Positions 43,873-53,975 of a stretch of 64,000 nucleotides of DNA are shown one piece after another. The notes beneath the pieces are model-generated. The model searched no databases and was not told the origin of the DNA. It saw only the letters and a list, made by a program, of their open reading frames with translations. Source of the stretch: Capsulimonas corticalis. GTDB lineage: Bacteria > Armatimonadota > Armatimonadia > Armatimonadales > Capsulimonadaceae. Location of the stretch: contig NZ_AP025739.1 of assembly GCF_003574315.2 (NCBI RefSeq), forward strand, positions 6,138,001 through 6,202,000. Direction: 5' to 3'. Each line of letters opens with the position of its first letter. Within the stretch, counting starts at the first letter, position 1. The position numbers and the translations under genes were made by a program.

Positions 43873-44307
43873 ATGCCTATCATTTTTACCACCGCTCTCG
43901 ACGCCGAGATGCGCGCTCATGCGCAGCGCGACTATCCTCACGAATGCTGCGGCTTCCTGATCGGGAAGCCCGGCGCGGAGGGAGTCGCGGTCCACGAGGT
44001 CCGCGCGGCCGACAATACGCGCCAGGATTCCCCCCGGAATCGATTCGAAATCGATCCGGGGGAATTGATGCGCGTGGACAAGGCGGCGCGCGCCGCCGGG
44101 CTGAGCGTGGTGGGGTTCTACCACAGCCACCCCGACGCCCCCGCGAGCCCATCAGAGTTCGACCGGGAACATGCCTGGCAGGGCTACTGTTACATCATTG
44201 TCTCCGTTTTGAGCGGACAACCCGCAGAAATGAACAACTGGCTCCTGCTGGACGACCATAGCGGGTACACGCAGGACGCCGTTCGGATAGTCAATTCCGA
44301 GAATTAA
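43873..44307 (+). CDS. JAMM/M67-family metalloprotease (Mec-like)
   Basis: The protein has 144 residues and the full JAMM zinc motif: Glu24 in YPHECCGF, then His84-x-His86-x7-Ser94-x2-Asp97 (HSHPDAPASPSEFD). Bacterial members remove the C-terminal residue or adduct from ubiquitin-like sulphur carriers such as CysO. The next gene, 19 bases later, encodes a fusion with such a ubiquitin-like domain and E1 and rhodanese domains. A shared sulphur-transfer operon is therefore likely. No transmembrane segment or signal is present. Confidence 0.9.
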   Translation: MPIIFTTALDAEMRAHAQRDYPHECCGFLIGKPGAEGVAVHEVRAADNTRQDSPRNRFEIDPGELMRVDKAARAAGLSVVGFYHSHPDAPASPSEFDREHAWQGYCYIIVSVLSGQPAEMNNWLLLDDHSGYTQDAVRIVNSEN

Positions 44308-44326
44308 CCCAGGAGAATACGACGAG

Positions 44327-45808
44327 ATGGCCGTAAAGATCGTCATACCGACACCGATGCAGCGGTATGCCAATAATCAGGAAGAGATCAATGCCGAAGG
44401 CGTGAATGTCGGCGAAGCGCTGACGCATATCGCCACGCAGTTCCCCGACCTGCGCAAGCACGTATTCAATGAAGACGGCACGATCCGCAGCTTCGTGAAC
44501 GTGTATGTCAACGACGAAGACAGCCGCTATAGCGGCGGCGACGCCACTCAGATCAAGGATGGCGACACCCTCACGATCGTCCCAAGCATCGCCGGCGGCA
44601 TCGATGCGGTCGGACACGGCGGCGCGCCGTCGTTCCACCTCGCGGCCGATCCCGACGAAGTCGAGTTCACGAACGACGAGATCCTGCGCTACTCGCGCCA
44701 CCTGATCATGCCCGAAGTCACGCTGGAAGGCCAGAAGCGGCTGAAGGCGGCCAAGGTCCTGTGCATCGGCACCGGCGGCCTCGGCGCTCCGCTCACCATG
44801 TACCTCGCGGCGGCGGGCGTCGGCACCATCGGCTTGGTCGATTTCGACATCGTCGATCTCACCAACCTCCAGCGCCAGATCGTCCATCGCGAAAGCACCG
44901 TCGGCACGCCCAAGATCGACAGCGCCGAACAGACGCTCAAAGAGATTAACCCGCACGTCAACATCATCAAGCACGAAGTGATGCTGACCTCCGAGAACGC
45001 CTTAGAAATCCTCAAGGATTACGATGTGATCGCCGACGGTACGGACAACTTCCAGACCCGTTACCTGGTGAATGACGCCTGCGTGCTGCTGGGCAAGCCG
45101 AACGTCTACGGCTCCATCTTCCGATTTGAGGGCCAGGCCACCGTGTTCTTCGCCAAGGACGGTCCCTGCTATCGCTGTCTGTATCCGGAACCGCCCCCGC
45201 CCGGACTGGTCCCCAGCTGCGCCGAAGGCGGCGTCCTGGGTGTCCTCCCCGGCATCATCGGCGTGATCCAGGCCATCGAAGCCGTCAAGCTGATCCTGAG
45301 CGAAGGTAAGCCGCTGATCGGCCGCCTGATGCTCTTCGACGCGCTGAAGATGTCCTTCCGCGAGCTGAAACTGCGCAAAAATCCGGAGTGCCCGGTCTGC
45401 GGCGAGCACCCGACCGTCACCGCGCTGATCGACTACGATGAGTTCTGCGGCATCGGCCGCGGCGGCGACGCTCCCCAGGTTCTGGGCAAGAGCGAAGAGA
45501 TCACCGCCAAGGAGCTGAAGGCCCGCTTCGATCGCGGCGACAAGTTCACCCTGGTCGATGTCCGCGAGCCGCACGAATACGCCATCGCAAAGATTCCCGG
45601 CGCCAAGCTCGTCCCGCTCGCCACCGTCGCCGACCGCCTGCACGAGTTCGACAAAGACTCCGAGATCGTCCTCCAATGCAAAATGGGCGGCCGCTCCGCG
45701 AAGGCGCTCCAGATCTTCAAGGACGCCGGGTTCAAACATCTCCAGAACCTGACCGGCGGCATCACCGCCTGGTCCGACGATGTCGATCCGAGCGTGCCGA
45801 AGTACTAA
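44327..45808 (+). CDS. Ubiquitin-like (MoaD/CysO-type) - MoeB E1 - rhodanese fusion
   Basis: The protein has 493 residues from an ATG preceded by AGGAGAA. Residues 1-91 form a beta-grasp ubiquitin-like domain ending TIVPSIAGG; the double Gly (90-91) is the usual C-terminal tail but here is internal. Residues about 110-380 form the MoeB/ThiF adenylation domain: LRYSRHLIMPEV, GTGGLGAP, NLQRQIVH, two Cys-x2-Cys zinc pairs (CYRC, CPVC) and the candidate Cys in PSCAEGG. Residues about 395-490 form a rhodanese domain with Cys451 in QCKMGGRS. It should activate a sulphur carrier and transfer sulphur for cysteine, molybdopterin or thiamine-like pathways. The adjacent JAMM gene may free the tail. Confidence 0.92.
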   Translation: MAVKIVIPTPMQRYANNQEEINAEGVNVGEALTHIATQFPDLRKHVFNEDGTIRSFVNVYVNDEDSRYSGGDATQIKDGDTLTIVPSIAGGIDAVGHGGAPSFHLAADPDEVEFTNDEILRYSRHLIMPEVTLEGQKRLKAAKVLCIGTGGLGAPLTMYLAAAGVGTIGLVDFDIVDLTNLQRQIVHRESTVGTPKIDSAEQTLKEINPHVNIIKHEVMLTSENALEILKDYDVIADGTDNFQTRYLVNDACVLLGKPNVYGSIFRFEGQATVFFAKDGPCYRCLYPEPPPPGLVPSCAEGGVLGVLPGIIGVIQAIEAVKLILSEGKPLIGRLMLFDALKMSFRELKLRKNPECPVCGEHPTVTALIDYDEFCGIGRGGDAPQVLGKSEEITAKELKARFDRGDKFTLVDVREPHEYAIAKIPGAKLVPLATVADRLHEFDKDSEIVLQCKMGGRSAKALQIFKDAGFKHLQNLTGGITAWSDDVDPSVPKY

Positions 45809-45823
45809 ATCGCTTCTCGTCCC

Positions 45824-45866
45824 AAAGTTGCGGCGCGGCATTTTTGCCGCGCCGCAACTTTTTTGT
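45824..45866 (+). terminator. Terminator after the Ubl-E1-rhodanese gene
   Basis: AAAGTTGCGGCGCGGCA pairs with TGCCGCGCCGCAACTTT around TTTT, followed by TTTTG. Confidence 0.9.
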
Positions 45867-45932
45867 CCCGAACACGTTCCATAGAAAAGATCAAACGACC
45901 GCCAGCGCCGTGTCCGTTCTCTGGAGTGCCCG

Positions 45933-48680
45933 ATGCGCCACAAATTTCATCTTGCGACCCTGGCGGCAATCGCCGCCCTGCCCTTCTCTTCTCCGATCCA
46001 CGCGCAGATACCTGAACCGCCTCCGGCCGCCGCCGCGACGCCTCTGCCGGCCGCGCCGCGTGTGGCGCTCTCGGCCGCCGTGGCGCAGGCGAGCGTTCCC
46101 AAAGGCGTGCTGGTTCTCGCGACTTATCCGGAGCGCAAATCCCTTCCCTCCGCGATTCCTCCGGCGGCTGGGGATTCTCTTCCTCAGATCGCCCAGGCGT
46201 TTGGCCTCCTCAAGATGGAGTTTGGCGCGGTGACAGCCCTGGGTCCCACGATGATGACCGTGTTTAACGACGCGCCGAGCGGTTCCGATATCTATTCCGG
46301 AATGCCGCCCAAGCAGGTTCTCGTACTGCTGGCAGCGACTCTCAGCCAGGATCAATGGGGATTGCTGACGGGCAAAAGCGGAATTGCCGATTCCGATCTC
46401 ACAACCCGCGAGCAGCATGCGATGTGGGCGGCGCTCTGGGGCTATCATCGAATTGACTATCAAGTAGGAAACACGGGGACAGAGGTTCATAAAGAAGATC
46501 TGATGCGCGCCCGCCTTCGTCTCACTTCCACCATTCGCATGCGTCTCTATAACAAGGCGGACAACAGCCAGAGCCTGACGAACGAAGACGTGGATCAATA
46601 TGGGCCGTCCGGAATGGATGGACTTTACATGTGGGATGACGGGCAAAGCGACGCCTCCCACGGCCCTCTCGCCAGCGTGGAGGCGCCAAATACTCCGAAG
46701 CCAAGCGATCTGGACTGGGGCGATCGCCGCCTGCGCGCCATGATCGAGACAACGGGCGTGACAACGGTGGGCGGCCTCGTGGATCGCGTGCGCGCGCAGA
46801 CCGGCGTTGAGATCTATGCGGATCAGCGAATGGAGCAATGGCCGCTTCTGCTCACCGGAGATATCTCGGCGAAATCGGCGGCGGATCTTCTGCGAGCCCT
46901 GGCGTTTGTCGTGGCGGGGGCGTATCGCCGAGTCGGACCAGCCTACGTTCTCACCGATGATCTGACCGGCGCCGGCGCGCGGACGCAGGTCTGGCGAGAC
47001 TTCGAACGGGATGTGGAGACGCTGCGCCGGAAGCCGGTCTCGGCGGCGAGCGGAAAGATTCACAGAGAACACGGCGACGCCGATCTGCCGACGGACAGCC
47101 CGCTGGCGCTGAGCGCGGAACAGATCAGGAATTTTAATCAGCCAATCGAAAACCTCAGCCATTTAGAGCTGCCATTCGATCAGTTGACCCCCTCGCAGAA
47201 AGCGGCGGCGAAAGATTTGGCGGCCGCGCTTGTCAAAGTACAATCCCAGCCAGGCCATCCCTACCAGGCGGATCTCACGCAAAAGGTCGTGCTGCAAGAC
47301 GATCCGGTCGTCCACATCATTCTTCCCAATATCCCGAAGCCGCTCGAACTCACGGACTTCTCGCCGACACGATACGATCTTTTCCGGCGCTCGGATGACG
47401 AAAATATGCAAGGCTTTCGTCAAATGCTTCTGAGGCAGAAAGCGCAACAGGACGCCAAAGGTGATAAGGACGCCGCCGCGCATCTGAAATCGCTGCTGGC
47501 GCAAGTGAAACGGAGCGCCCTGCTCGCGGCTCCGAGATCGGAGAAAGAAGCGGCGGCTCTTCTGGACTCCATGGCGACCGCAGGCTTCCATGAACTCTGG
47601 CTCAAAACCTTCACCGAGGGACAGGAACAGCGGGATCTTTTAAAATCGACGATACGCTACGCCGTCCAAAAGGGAATCACGGTGTTTCCCGTCGTGAGTC
47701 TCTTCTCCTGGGGACAATCGGCGACCGAAGACGCGTGGGATGTAACGATCCTGGGCGAGAACTCGCTGCAATCGAACGCGCATTGGCGGGCGCGAAGCGC
47801 CGACGATTTCGCGATGATGCAGCAAGTCAAACACGTGCGGGACGAGATTGGCGCGGACTTTCCCATCCCCGATATGGGATACCATGAGATGATCGTCAGC
47901 CCGTTCTCGGAGGCGACGCGGGCAAAACTGGAAACCGTCGTCCGCGATCTGGCGGCGACTCCGGGGATCGGGGGGATGGTATGGAACGACACGTTGCCGT
48001 CCGGGTATGACGATATCCCTCGGACGTTCGACAACGAGTTCTACGCATCTCTGGGATACACGACGCCGGCGCGAGTCGCCTTCCTGCGCAAATGGCGTGT
48101 CGATCCGATCGATATCGTCGCCGAGCAGACTCAGGCGCACGCATGGCCGGTATGGATGCAGCCAAACACAGAAGGCGGAACGGATATGTCGGCGAAGTGG
48201 CGTGCGTTTCTCTTTGGCGCCAACGTGGAGTTTCTGCGCAAATTGTCTCACGACGCGCAGCCAAAATCGAAAGGCGCGCGCCTCCCGATTTTCGTACAGC
48301 AGCGCCGGGACTACGAAATGACCGACGACAAAAACACGCACTGGTTCGGTTCCTGGGACTCTTCCAGCGCCCCTCTGCCTTCCCTCGTCCGCGCACAGGA
48401 CACGCCGGATGCGGCGGCCAAGATCCCCGATCCCGCAGCGCAGGCGTCGAGCCAGTCCAAAGAGTCGCGGATCTTCTTCACGCCGCAATCCCCTCTCGAT
48501 TGCGCAAAATTCATCGCCCTGCTCGGCGATACCCTCAAAGAGATAGCGACCGGCAAATCTTCCTGGCAAGGGTTCGTGCTGGACGTCACCCAGCTTCCGG
48601 ACGGCGAACCGCTCGCCAGAATCGCGGCCGAAATGGCGGCTAAATCCGCCGCGCCCGACGTGAAGAAGGCCGGCGATTAA
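45933..48680 (+). CDS. Secreted protein of unknown family, paralogue A
   Basis: The protein has 915 residues. A signal peptide (1-25) ends PIHAQ. The 130-residue region near 275-350 resembles a STN/secretin N-terminal-like domain: TVGGLVDRVRAQTGVEIYADQ, DLLRALAFVV and YRRVGPAYVLTDDLTGAG. The C-terminal half (about 540-900) looks like a TIM barrel by its alternation of strands and helices: GFHELWLKTF, GITVFPVVSLFSWGQSA, ILGENSLQSNAHWR, DMGYHEMIVSPFSE and GIGGMVWNDT. The nearest relative is the protein at 50814. Family and substrate are unknown; a glycoside hydrolase-like activity is a guess. Confidence 0.75.
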   Translation: MRHKFHLATLAAIAALPFSSPIHAQIPEPPPAAAATPLPAAPRVALSAAVAQASVPKGVLVLATYPERKSLPSAIPPAAGDSLPQIAQAFGLLKMEFGAVTALGPTMMTVFNDAPSGSDIYSGMPPKQVLVLLAATLSQDQWGLLTGKSGIADSDLTTREQHAMWAALWGYHRIDYQVGNTGTEVHKEDLMRARLRLTSTIRMRLYNKADNSQSLTNEDVDQYGPSGMDGLYMWDDGQSDASHGPLASVEAPNTPKPSDLDWGDRRLRAMIETTGVTTVGGLVDRVRAQTGVEIYADQRMEQWPLLLTGDISAKSAADLLRALAFVVAGAYRRVGPAYVLTDDLTGAGARTQVWRDFERDVETLRRKPVSAASGKIHREHGDADLPTDSPLALSAEQIRNFNQPIENLSHLELPFDQLTPSQKAAAKDLAAALVKVQSQPGHPYQADLTQKVVLQDDPVVHIILPNIPKPLELTDFSPTRYDLFRRSDDENMQGFRQMLLRQKAQQDAKGDKDAAAHLKSLLAQVKRSALLAAPRSEKEAAALLDSMATAGFHELWLKTFTEGQEQRDLLKSTIRYAVQKGITVFPVVSLFSWGQSATEDAWDVTILGENSLQSNAHWRARSADDFAMMQQVKHVRDEIGADFPIPDMGYHEMIVSPFSEATRAKLETVVRDLAATPGIGGMVWNDTLPSGYDDIPRTFDNEFYASLGYTTPARVAFLRKWRVDPIDIVAEQTQAHAWPVWMQPNTEGGTDMSAKWRAFLFGANVEFLRKLSHDAQPKSKGARLPIFVQQRRDYEMTDDKNTHWFGSWDSSSAPLPSLVRAQDTPDAAAKIPDPAAQASSQSKESRIFFTPQSPLDCAKFIALLGDTLKEIATGKSSWQGFVLDVTQLPDGEPLARIAAEMAAKSAAPDVKKAGD

Positions 48681-48697
48681 AATCGTCGGCCTTCTTC
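48663..48697 (+). terminator. Hairpin overlapping the paralogue A stop
   Basis: AAGAAGGCCGGCGATT pairs with AATCGTCGGCCTTCTT across the stop codon. The short T-run TCTTCC follows. Confidence 0.55.
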
Positions 48698-48733
48698 CTC
48701 GAACTGCGTCCATGCCTGAGAACAATCCACGCG

Positions 48734-49507
48734 TTATCTGCGCGCCAGCTCCGGCTCGCCCACAATGGCCGGCTTCTCCGCTTCCGTGCTTCCCGCCAGC
48801 AGATTGTAAACCACGCCTCCCAGAGCGCCGCCGATGATCGGCGCCACCCAGAACAGCCAGAGCTGCGCGAGCGCCCACCCGCCGACAAACAGCGCGGGGC
48901 CGGTGCTGCGGGCGGGATTGACGGAGAGGTTGGTCACGGGAATGCCGATCAAGTGGATCAGCGTCAGCCCCAGGCCGATGGCGATCGGGGCGAAGCCTTT
49001 GGGCGCGCGGCCGTCGGTCGCGCCCATAATGATGATCAGGAACGCGAACGTGAGTACGACTTCCGACACGAAACACGCCCCAATGGAGTAGCCTCCGGGG
49101 GAATGCAGGCCGTACCCGTTGGAGGCGAAGCCGCCCGACGTACTGAAGCCGGGCTGGCCGGACGCAATGAGGTAGAGCGCGCCAGCGCCGGCGACGCCGC
49201 CGAGCACCTGAGCGACGATGTAAGGGAGCAGATCCGAGGCCGGAAATCGCCCGCCGGCGCAGAGGCCAACGGAGACGGCGGGGTTGAGGTGACATCCGGA
49301 GATGTGCCCGATCGCGTAGGCCATCGTCAGAACCGTGAGGCCGAACGCCAGCGCAACGCCGACAAAGCCGATGCCGAGATTGATGTTGGAATTATCCGTC
49401 AGGAGAAACTTCGCGGCCAGAACGGCGCTGCCGCAGCCGCCAAAGACCAGCCATGCCGTGCCGAGAAACTCAGCCGCGGCGCGCTTCGACATTGGGAGAG
49501 TAGACAT
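48734..49507 (-). CDS. Aquaporin (AqpZ-type)
   Basis: The ATG at 49507 has GAAGGAG about 9 bases upstream and gives 257 residues; a longer frame lacks a site. The two NPA motifs are in [11 protein letters not shown] and [14 protein letters not shown]. Arg after the second NPA, rather than Asp, and the narrow-pore residues favour a water channel over a glycerol facilitator. Six membrane helices and the two half-helices are evident. It lies between two 920-residue secreted paralogues on the opposite strand, with no obvious functional link. Confidence 0.93.
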   Translation of the reverse strand: MSTLPMSKRAAAEFLGTAWLVFGGCGSAVLAAKFLLTDNSNINLGIGFVGVALAFGLTVLTMAYAIGHISGCHLNPAVSVGLCAGGRFPASDLLPYIVAQVLGGVAGAGALYLIASGQPGFSTSGGFASNGYGLHSPGGYSIGACFVSEVVLTFAFLIIIMGATDGRAPKGFAPIAIGLGLTLIHLIGIPVTNLSVNPARSTGPALFVGGWALAQLWLFWVAPIIGGALGGVVYNLLAGSTEAEKPAIVGEPELARR

Positions 49508-49797
49508 CGTAACGACTCCTTCAACGAGTTGAGAACACTTGCCCGACGAAATCGTGCGTGAAACCCTCACGCGTCCTTTCTAGCCGTACTTGCGTTTGGA
49601 GGTCGTACCAGCGAAGGATCGTTCGCCGCAACGGAAGGAGTTTCCTGCACAATATTGGCGTACTGAAACAGACAAAATTATGAATATCGCCAGAAATTTT
49701 ATTCGAGCCGCGCGTTGTTAAGGATTGGTTAAGGGTGAGTGACTATAGTGTGTTTATCAAGCGCATCTTTGAACGTCCGACAAAGGAACAGATCACC

Positions 49798-50694
49798 ATG
49801 CTTCACCCATTCAAACCGTCCCGATCGACCTCAGCCTTCACTCTGATTGAGCTCCTCGTCGTGATAGCTATCATTGCGATTCTCGCGGCGATTCTCTTTC
49901 CCGTCTTCGCCAAGGCTCGCGAAAAGGCCCGCCAAACCTCCTGCGCCAGCAACTTGCGCCAGCTCGGTCTGGGCTTTACGCAGTACGAACAAGATAATGA
50001 TGAACTGACTCCGGTCGGAGACCCGTATGGTCAGGGCTGGGGCGGCCGCATCTACCCTTACATCAAAAGCGCCGGCGTCTACGGATGCCCGGACGATCCC
50101 AGCTCGCCCATCGCCGGGACTTCCAAGATCTCGTACGCGATGAACACAAACCTAATTTTCGGGACGGACAACGTCGGCGACGTGATGACCGCCATTTTTT
50201 TCAACGGAGCGGCGACTTATCCGGCCATCGCCTCCTGGGGCAGCCCCTCCAATACCGTTCTACTCTTTGAAATCCAGGGCAACACAAACGCCGTCGTCGG
50301 CGGCGTTCCCCAATACGGCGTCGATTTGACGACGACCGAGGAGGTCCGAACCGGCAACGGCACGGGCTCAATTTCCGGCGACCTCTTCGACGGCCCCACC
50401 ACCAACAACGGCGTGGCGCAATATGCGACAGGCGACATTGGCGGCTACGCGCTGAATCGACATTATTCTCCGCCGATGCTTAAGGGACGACATACGGACG
50501 GCTCCAATTATCTGGCGGCGGACGGTCATGTCAAATGGCTAAGGCCCGAACGCGTTTCCGGCGGACTGTCCGCTGCGAACGCAAGCACGGCGGAGATTCA
50601 CGACGCCGCGCACAACGCTGGCAAGGCGGCAGGAACGGGCAGCATGACGCAGCAGAGCGGCGCGACGGTCAGCATGACGTTTAGCGCCATTTAG
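49798..50694 (+). CDS. DUF1559-type prepilin-like protein, second copy
   Basis: The ATG at 49798 follows AAAGGAAC and gives 298 residues. The signal is [20 protein letters not shown] then [16 protein letters not shown], with a predicted cleavage before Phe. [20 protein letters not shown], a CPDDPSSP segment and [18 protein letters not shown] (H-x9-DG) match the family. It ends 119 bases upstream of paralogue B and is probably cotranscribed with it. Surface adhesive or pilus-like roles are inferred. Confidence 0.9.
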   Translation: MLHPFKPSRSTSAFTLIELLVVIAIIAILAAILFPVFAKAREKARQTSCASNLRQLGLGFTQYEQDNDELTPVGDPYGQGWGGRIYPYIKSAGVYGCPDDPSSPIAGTSKISYAMNTNLIFGTDNVGDVMTAIFFNGAATYPAIASWGSPSNTVLLFEIQGNTNAVVGGVPQYGVDLTTTEEVRTGNGTGSISGDLFDGPTTNNGVAQYATGDIGGYALNRHYSPPMLKGRHTDGSNYLAADGHVKWLRPERVSGGLSAANASTAEIHDAAHNAGKAAGTGSMTQQSGATVSMTFSAI

Positions 50695-50813
50695 CAGGCC
50701 GCATGGCGCCGTATGCAAGCAAAACCACGAAACTCTTCCGCGAATACTCTCTGTCACGGGGTATCCTAAATCATCACGATCGCCGCATTTCGGGATCGAT
50801 TTGGGAACCCCTT

Positions 50814-53576
50814 ATGCGCCCTCATCTTCCGTTACTCACTCTGACAATGGCCCTGATCGCATCGGCGCCGGCCACGGCGCAGTCGCCGCCCGGCGCCCTT
50901 CCGCCTGTGGCGACGCCCGGTGTCCCAGCAACGCCGACCGCGCCGCCGGTCGCGCCGCGCTTGAGGCTGCGCGAGGCGCTCGCATTCGCAAAGATCGCTC
51001 CCACCGACACGATCTTCGCAATCGCCCCCGGACAGCACATCCCCACCGGCGCCGTCCCTTCGGTTCCCGGCGATTCTCTCACGCAGGTCATGACGGCGTT
51101 CGGACGCTCCAAGGCCGAGTTCGGTTCGCTGATCGCGCTCGGCCCGCTGACGATGACCGAGTTCAACGACGCCCCGAGCGATGCGGATATTTACGCGGGA
51201 ATGGATCCCCGGCAGATCCTGGTGCTGCTAGCGGCCAGCCTGGACCAGGATCAGTGGACGAAACTTACCACCGGACGCGGGATCGCGGATGTCGATCTGA
51301 CAACCAACGAACAGCATGCGATGTGGTCGGCGATGCTCCTGCACAAGAACTACGAGACCGTCGGCCGAGTGACACATGAAGTCCATGAGATTTCCGACCA
51401 GGAAATGCAGGGCGCGCATCTGCGGCTGGGATCCGAATGGTCGATGATGCTGACCAGCCTCAAAAGCGATTCCTCCAGCATCTCGTCCGGAAGCCTGGCG
51501 GAAATCCTCGATCCCGCATACCGTGACATCATGACGCGCTCCTCTCCGGCGGATAAGACAGCCCTCAGCGCCTCGGTGCGGCGGGAAATCCCGAACAACC
51601 CGAAAACCAGCGATCTGGACTTTACCGGCAAGGCGCTCAACGCGACGGTGGATATCACCGGCTTGAACACCGTCGGACAGCTGATCGATCGGATCCGCCA
51701 GGCGACGAGGATGGAGATTTATGCGGATCAGCGCTACGAGCAGATCAGTTTTATGGTCACAGGACCGACGTCCGTCCTGAAAGCGCGAGACCTGCTTCGC
51801 GCGCTGGCCTTTGGAATCGCCTCGACGTACCGCGGAGTGGGACCGGCGTATGTCCTCACCGCCGACCTCACTGGAGCCGGTATGCGCACGCAGACATGGT
51901 GGGAATACGAACAAGATGTCGAAAAATTGCGCGCCAAGCCCCTCACCGCCGCCAGTGAAAAGATCCATAAACTTCATGGCGACACGGTTCTGCCCGCCTT
52001 CGGCGACGGCGTCCCACTGACGGACGAACAGATCAAAGCCCTCGGCCAGCCCATCGAAAATCTCAACCTTGTCAGTCTGCCCATGGGGAAACTAACGCCG
52101 AGCCAGCAAGCGGCGGCCAAGCAACTCGCCGCCGATCTCAAGCGTGAGCCACGATATGGCGGCCAGGCGCCTTATCAAGCAAACCTTGCGGGAGACGTCA
52201 TCTTTGGGGGATCTCCCATGGTGTGGATTACGTTTCCGAGCGATCTGCGCCCTCTCAAAATGGGGATGCTGGCGCCCTCGCAGTACGACCTTTATCATCA
52301 GTCGCTGGAAACAGAGATGGCGAACATCAGTCAGGAGTTTACCCACGATAAGGCGGACCAGGACGCGAAACGAGACCCGAACGCCGCCGCACACTTGAAG
52401 ACGCTGCTGCCCGCCGCTCCGCGCCGCGCGCTTCTTTGCCGTCTGCAATCACCTCAAGACGCCGGCGCGGTCGTCACTTCCATGATGCGCCTGGGACTGA
52501 ATGAACTGTGGGTCGCCGCATTTTACGACGGCGAAGCGCATCCCGAATCGGTCAAAGCCGCCGTCCATGCGGCGGCCGGCAAAGGGATCGCCATATACCC
52601 GGTCATGGATGTCCTGAAGTGGGGGCAAAGCGCGCCGGACGCGGCAAAGGATTGGACGATCTTAGGCGAGGATTCCCTGCAATCCAATCTCCACTGGCGG
52701 CGACGCAATGAAGACGATATCGCCAGCATGAACCGAGTTTTGGAGATCGCCAAGAAATTTGGCCTCGACTTCTCCATGCCGGAAATGGGCTATCAGGAGA
52801 TCTTTGTCAGTCCATTTTCCCGGGAAGCAGCGACTCGCCTCACGACCGCCGCAAAGTCCCTGGCGGCGCAGCCGGGAATTGCCGGGCTGGTCTGGAGAAC
52901 GACGGAAGCTCCTGGCTACAATCGACAGCGGCCAGACGACCTGGAGTTCTTCTCCCGCCTGGGCTACACGCTCCCCGCGCGCCTGGCGTTTCTGCGCAAA
53001 GCGCATCTTGATCCCATCGACCTGAAGCCGCTCGATTTAAATCTACAGGCGCAGACCATACCGGAAGTGTGGAGTCAAGGGTATGTGGCGAACAACAGCG
53101 CCTTCGAAAAACAATGGCCCGACTTCTTGAATGACGCGAATATTCAGCTTTTGCGAGCGATGAGGGCCGCGATCGACCATGAGACTCCGGCGGGCCGGCT
53201 CCCCCAGCCCATCCTCCTGCGCAAGCGCCCGGATTATACGTCCAGTCTCCATCCCGACTTGGAATGGTATGGAAGCTGGGACAGCTCCGCGCTGCCTCCG
53301 CCGTTTCTCCTGACCGATCAAAATTATGACGATCCCATCCCAAAGGCGCCGCCGACCGCCGCGGAGCAGGCGCGCGCGCAATCCAAGGACACCCTGTTTA
53401 CCGTCACGCCTTCCAATATCCCCGACGACGCCAAACTGATCGAGCTTTTGAAAGATCGGCTGACGGAAATGGCGAACGGCAAGAGCGCATGGCGGGGATT
53501 CGTGCTGGATGTGTCACAATTAAAGGAAAGTAACCCGATCGACAAAGCCGCGAACGAATTCTTAAAGAAACCTTGA
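50814..53576 (+). CDS. Secreted protein of unknown family, paralogue B
   Basis: The protein has 920 residues from the ATG at 50814, where a signal peptide begins (ending PATAQS); an upstream in-frame ATG at 50703 is not preferred. It parallels paralogue A throughout: RIRQATRMEIYADQ, DLLRALAFGIASTYRGVGPA, the C-terminal GIAIYPVMDVLKWGQSA, ILGEDSLQSNLHWR, EMGYQEIFVSPFSR and WYGSWDSSAL. The conserved YADQ, GWEDTLQ-like and SPF positions imply a shared active site or fold. It follows the second prepilin gene closely. Function is unknown. Confidence 0.75.
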   Translation: MRPHLPLLTLTMALIASAPATAQSPPGALPPVATPGVPATPTAPPVAPRLRLREALAFAKIAPTDTIFAIAPGQHIPTGAVPSVPGDSLTQVMTAFGRSKAEFGSLIALGPLTMTEFNDAPSDADIYAGMDPRQILVLLAASLDQDQWTKLTTGRGIADVDLTTNEQHAMWSAMLLHKNYETVGRVTHEVHEISDQEMQGAHLRLGSEWSMMLTSLKSDSSSISSGSLAEILDPAYRDIMTRSSPADKTALSASVRREIPNNPKTSDLDFTGKALNATVDITGLNTVGQLIDRIRQATRMEIYADQRYEQISFMVTGPTSVLKARDLLRALAFGIASTYRGVGPAYVLTADLTGAGMRTQTWWEYEQDVEKLRAKPLTAASEKIHKLHGDTVLPAFGDGVPLTDEQIKALGQPIENLNLVSLPMGKLTPSQQAAAKQLAADLKREPRYGGQAPYQANLAGDVIFGGSPMVWITFPSDLRPLKMGMLAPSQYDLYHQSLETEMANISQEFTHDKADQDAKRDPNAAAHLKTLLPAAPRRALLCRLQSPQDAGAVVTSMMRLGLNELWVAAFYDGEAHPESVKAAVHAAAGKGIAIYPVMDVLKWGQSAPDAAKDWTILGEDSLQSNLHWRRRNEDDIASMNRVLEIAKKFGLDFSMPEMGYQEIFVSPFSREAATRLTTAAKSLAAQPGIAGLVWRTTEAPGYNRQRPDDLEFFSRLGYTLPARLAFLRKAHLDPIDLKPLDLNLQAQTIPEVWSQGYVANNSAFEKQWPDFLNDANIQLLRAMRAAIDHETPAGRLPQPILLRKRPDYTSSLHPDLEWYGSWDSSALPPPFLLTDQNYDDPIPKAPPTAAEQARAQSKDTLFTVTPSNIPDDAKLIELLKDRLTEMANGKSAWRGFVLDVSQLKESNPIDKAANEFLKKP

Positions 53577-53659
53577 CAGCCTGCCCCCGGCGAAGGTATA
53601 ACGAACCCATTGTCCTGTAAAGCAATAGGCATTGTAGACAATAAACTGTGAGGTAGCCC

Positions 53660-53935
53660 ATGGCCACGGAAAACACGCCCGAAACGCGGCAAAGCGTCCG
53701 GCTCAATCTGACCTTCCCCGTCGATCAGGTCAATCAGCCCCGCCTGGCGGAAGCGATCAAGAAGTTCGATGTGAGCGCCGACATCCGGCGCGCGCAGATC
53801 GAGCCGGAAACCGGCGGATTTATCACGCTGGAGCTAACCGGCACCGACAGCCAGCTCGACCAAAGCATCGCCTATTTGAAATCCTACGGCGTCGGCGTCG
53901 GCTTTATCGGCACGGACGACGTCCAAGCGTACTAA
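53660..53935 (+). CDS. NIL-domain protein
   Basis: The protein has 91 residues in a single ferredoxin-like NIL domain: SVRLNLTFPVDQVNQPRLAEAI, DIRRAQIEPETGGFITLEL and YLKSYGVGV. NIL domains usually occur in ABC importers or ferredoxin-like proteins and bind small ligands. This is a standalone copy. It precedes a tandem rhodanese and an Rrf2 regulator, suggesting a sulphur-related role. Confidence 0.85.
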   Translation: MATENTPETRQSVRLNLTFPVDQVNQPRLAEAIKKFDVSADIRRAQIEPETGGFITLELTGTDSQLDQSIAYLKSYGVGVGFIGTDDVQAY

Positions 53936-53975
53936 AACAAAGAAAATCACACGATATCGCAGGAGATTATCAACG

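Noticed and set aside
42067-44130. Long minus-strand open frame opposite the GT2 domain and repeat
   Set aside because: It runs through the repeat and the start of the JAMM gene and has no recognisable domain. It reflects base composition.
48734-49507. Aquaporin considered part of a system with the flanking secreted paralogues
   Set aside because: It is on the opposite strand with no shared promoter or functional link visible.
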